A stretch of 6,486 nt of DNA from NCBI GenBank assembly GCA_001797935.1, contig MGQT01000011.1, forward strand, positions 1 to 6,486, written 5' to 3'. The DNA comes from Deltaproteobacteria bacterium RBG_16_54_18. Its GTDB lineage: Bacteria > Desulfobacterota > B13-G15 > RBG-16-54-18. Positions 6,185 to 6,486 of the stretch are shown here, piece by piece (within the stretch, counting starts at the first letter, position 1; the number at the start of each line of letters is the position of its first letter). The notes beneath the pieces are model-generated. The model saw only the letters and a list, made by a program, of their open reading frames with translations, did not search any database and had not been told where the DNA came from. The position numbers and the translations under genes are program-made.

Positions 6185-6239
6185 ACCCCCCTTTAGCAAA
6201 CCGGAGGTGACCCTTTGGTCAGGGGGGCTGGGGGGATTT
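6185..6239. repeat. C-run/G-run palindromic repeat between trpF and trpB
   Basis: Within the 151-base trpF-trpB gap, CCCCCC (6186-6191) faces two G-runs, GGGGGG (6222-6227) and GGGGGG (6230-6235). Between them is a perfect small hairpin TGACC-CTTT-GGTCA (6208-6221). The outer arrangement, read on the minus strand as AAATCCCCCCAGCCCCCC, resembles dispersed palindromic repeats I recall from environmental deltaproteobacterial genomes; this is recall and was not searched. There is no T-tract after the G-runs on the + strand, so I do not call it an intrinsic terminator. The rest of the gap holds nothing convincing: a TTGACA at 6159-6164 lacks a good -10. Confidence 0.55.
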
Positions 6240-6269
6240 GGAACCTATGTTCTCTAATAAGGTGTACTT

Positions 6270-6486
6270 ATGAAAAAAACAGGACCGGATAAAAAGGGAC
6301 ACTTCGGCATCTATGGTGGCCGATACGCAGCCGAGACCTTGATGCCCGCGCTACTAGAATTGGAAACGGCATACCTCTCGGCCAAAAAGGATAAAGGGTT
6401 CCAGCAGGAACTCTCGCGTTATCTCAAGGACTATTCCGGCAGAGAGACCCCGCTCTATTACGCCCGGCGTCTTACGGAAAAGCTAG
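6270..6486 (+). CDS. trpB: Tryptophan synthase beta chain, 5' part
   Basis: The first 72 codons of trpB, open to the right edge; the family is usually about 400 residues. TrpB joins indole from TrpA with serine, using pyridoxal phosphate, to make tryptophan. FGIYGGRYAAETLMPAL (12-28) and GRETPLYYARRLTE near residues 57-70 are typical N-terminal TrpB features. The pyridoxal-binding Lys in the HKxN motif lies beyond the window, so catalytic integrity cannot be judged. AAGGTG (6259-6264) lies 5 bases before the ATG. trpA would be expected just downstream. Confidence 0.95.
   Translation, partial: MKKTGPDKKGHFGIYGGRYAAETLMPALLELETAYLSAKKDKGFQQELSRYLKDYSGRETPLYYARRLTEKL

Noticed and set aside
6159..6187. 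Internal promoter for trpB (TTGACA at 6159-6164)
   Set aside because: No hexamer resembling TATAAT occurs 15-19 bases downstream; the matching stretch is CTTACC-like.
6125..6196. 23-codon ORF in the trpF-trpB gap as a possible second leader peptide
   Set aside because: It contains no Trp codon, has no clear ribosome binding site, ends inside the C-run repeat and is not followed by a terminator with a T-tract.

Overview
The window holds a tryptophan biosynthesis operon, trpE-trpG-trpD-trpC-trpF-trpB, all on the + strand, with trpB cut off by the right edge. Upstream lies one unrelated gene for a membrane-anchored tetratricopeptide-repeat protein. The DNA is bacterial and moderately GC-rich. 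All Trp enzymes are separate single-function proteins in this order, and expression appears to be controlled by a ribosome-mediated attenuator. This suggests a Gram-negative bacterium of the Desulfobacterota (old Deltaproteobacteria) or a nearby phylum. That placement is inferred from gene order and general protein character only and is not firm.

Layout: 1-258 has no convincing gene. 259-1287 encodes a protein with a basic N-terminus, one membrane helix and five 47-residue TPR-like repeats; its function is unknown. 1288-1554 is the trp control region. It contains a promoter-like TTGACA, a 22-codon leader peptide gene with three consecutive Trp codons (1342-1410), and two intrinsic terminators in tandem (1426-1469 and 1481-1513). 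Then come trpE (1555-3048), trpG (3071-3646), trpD (3673-4683), trpC (4692-5477), trpF (5474-6118), a 151-base gap with a C-run/G-run palindromic repeat, and the first 72 codons of trpB (from 6270).

How the genes work together: TrpE and TrpG form anthranilate synthase (chorismate plus glutamine to anthranilate). TrpD attaches phosphoribosyl, TrpF isomerises the product, TrpC closes the indole ring, and TrpB, with TrpA presumably just beyond the window, makes tryptophan.

The most interesting part is the leader. Segments 1:2, 2:3 and 3:4 form a textbook set of mutually exclusive hairpins around the Trp codons. A second terminator (5:6) follows, and its 5' arm can pair with the 3' arm of the first terminator (4:5). 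On paper, Trp starvation (2:3 plus 4:5) disarms both terminators together, and Trp plenty (1:2 or ribosome cover, then 3:4, then 5:6) arms both. The second hairpin looks like a duplicate of the first, so the 4:5 pairing could be a by-product of duplication; comparative or experimental work would have to decide.
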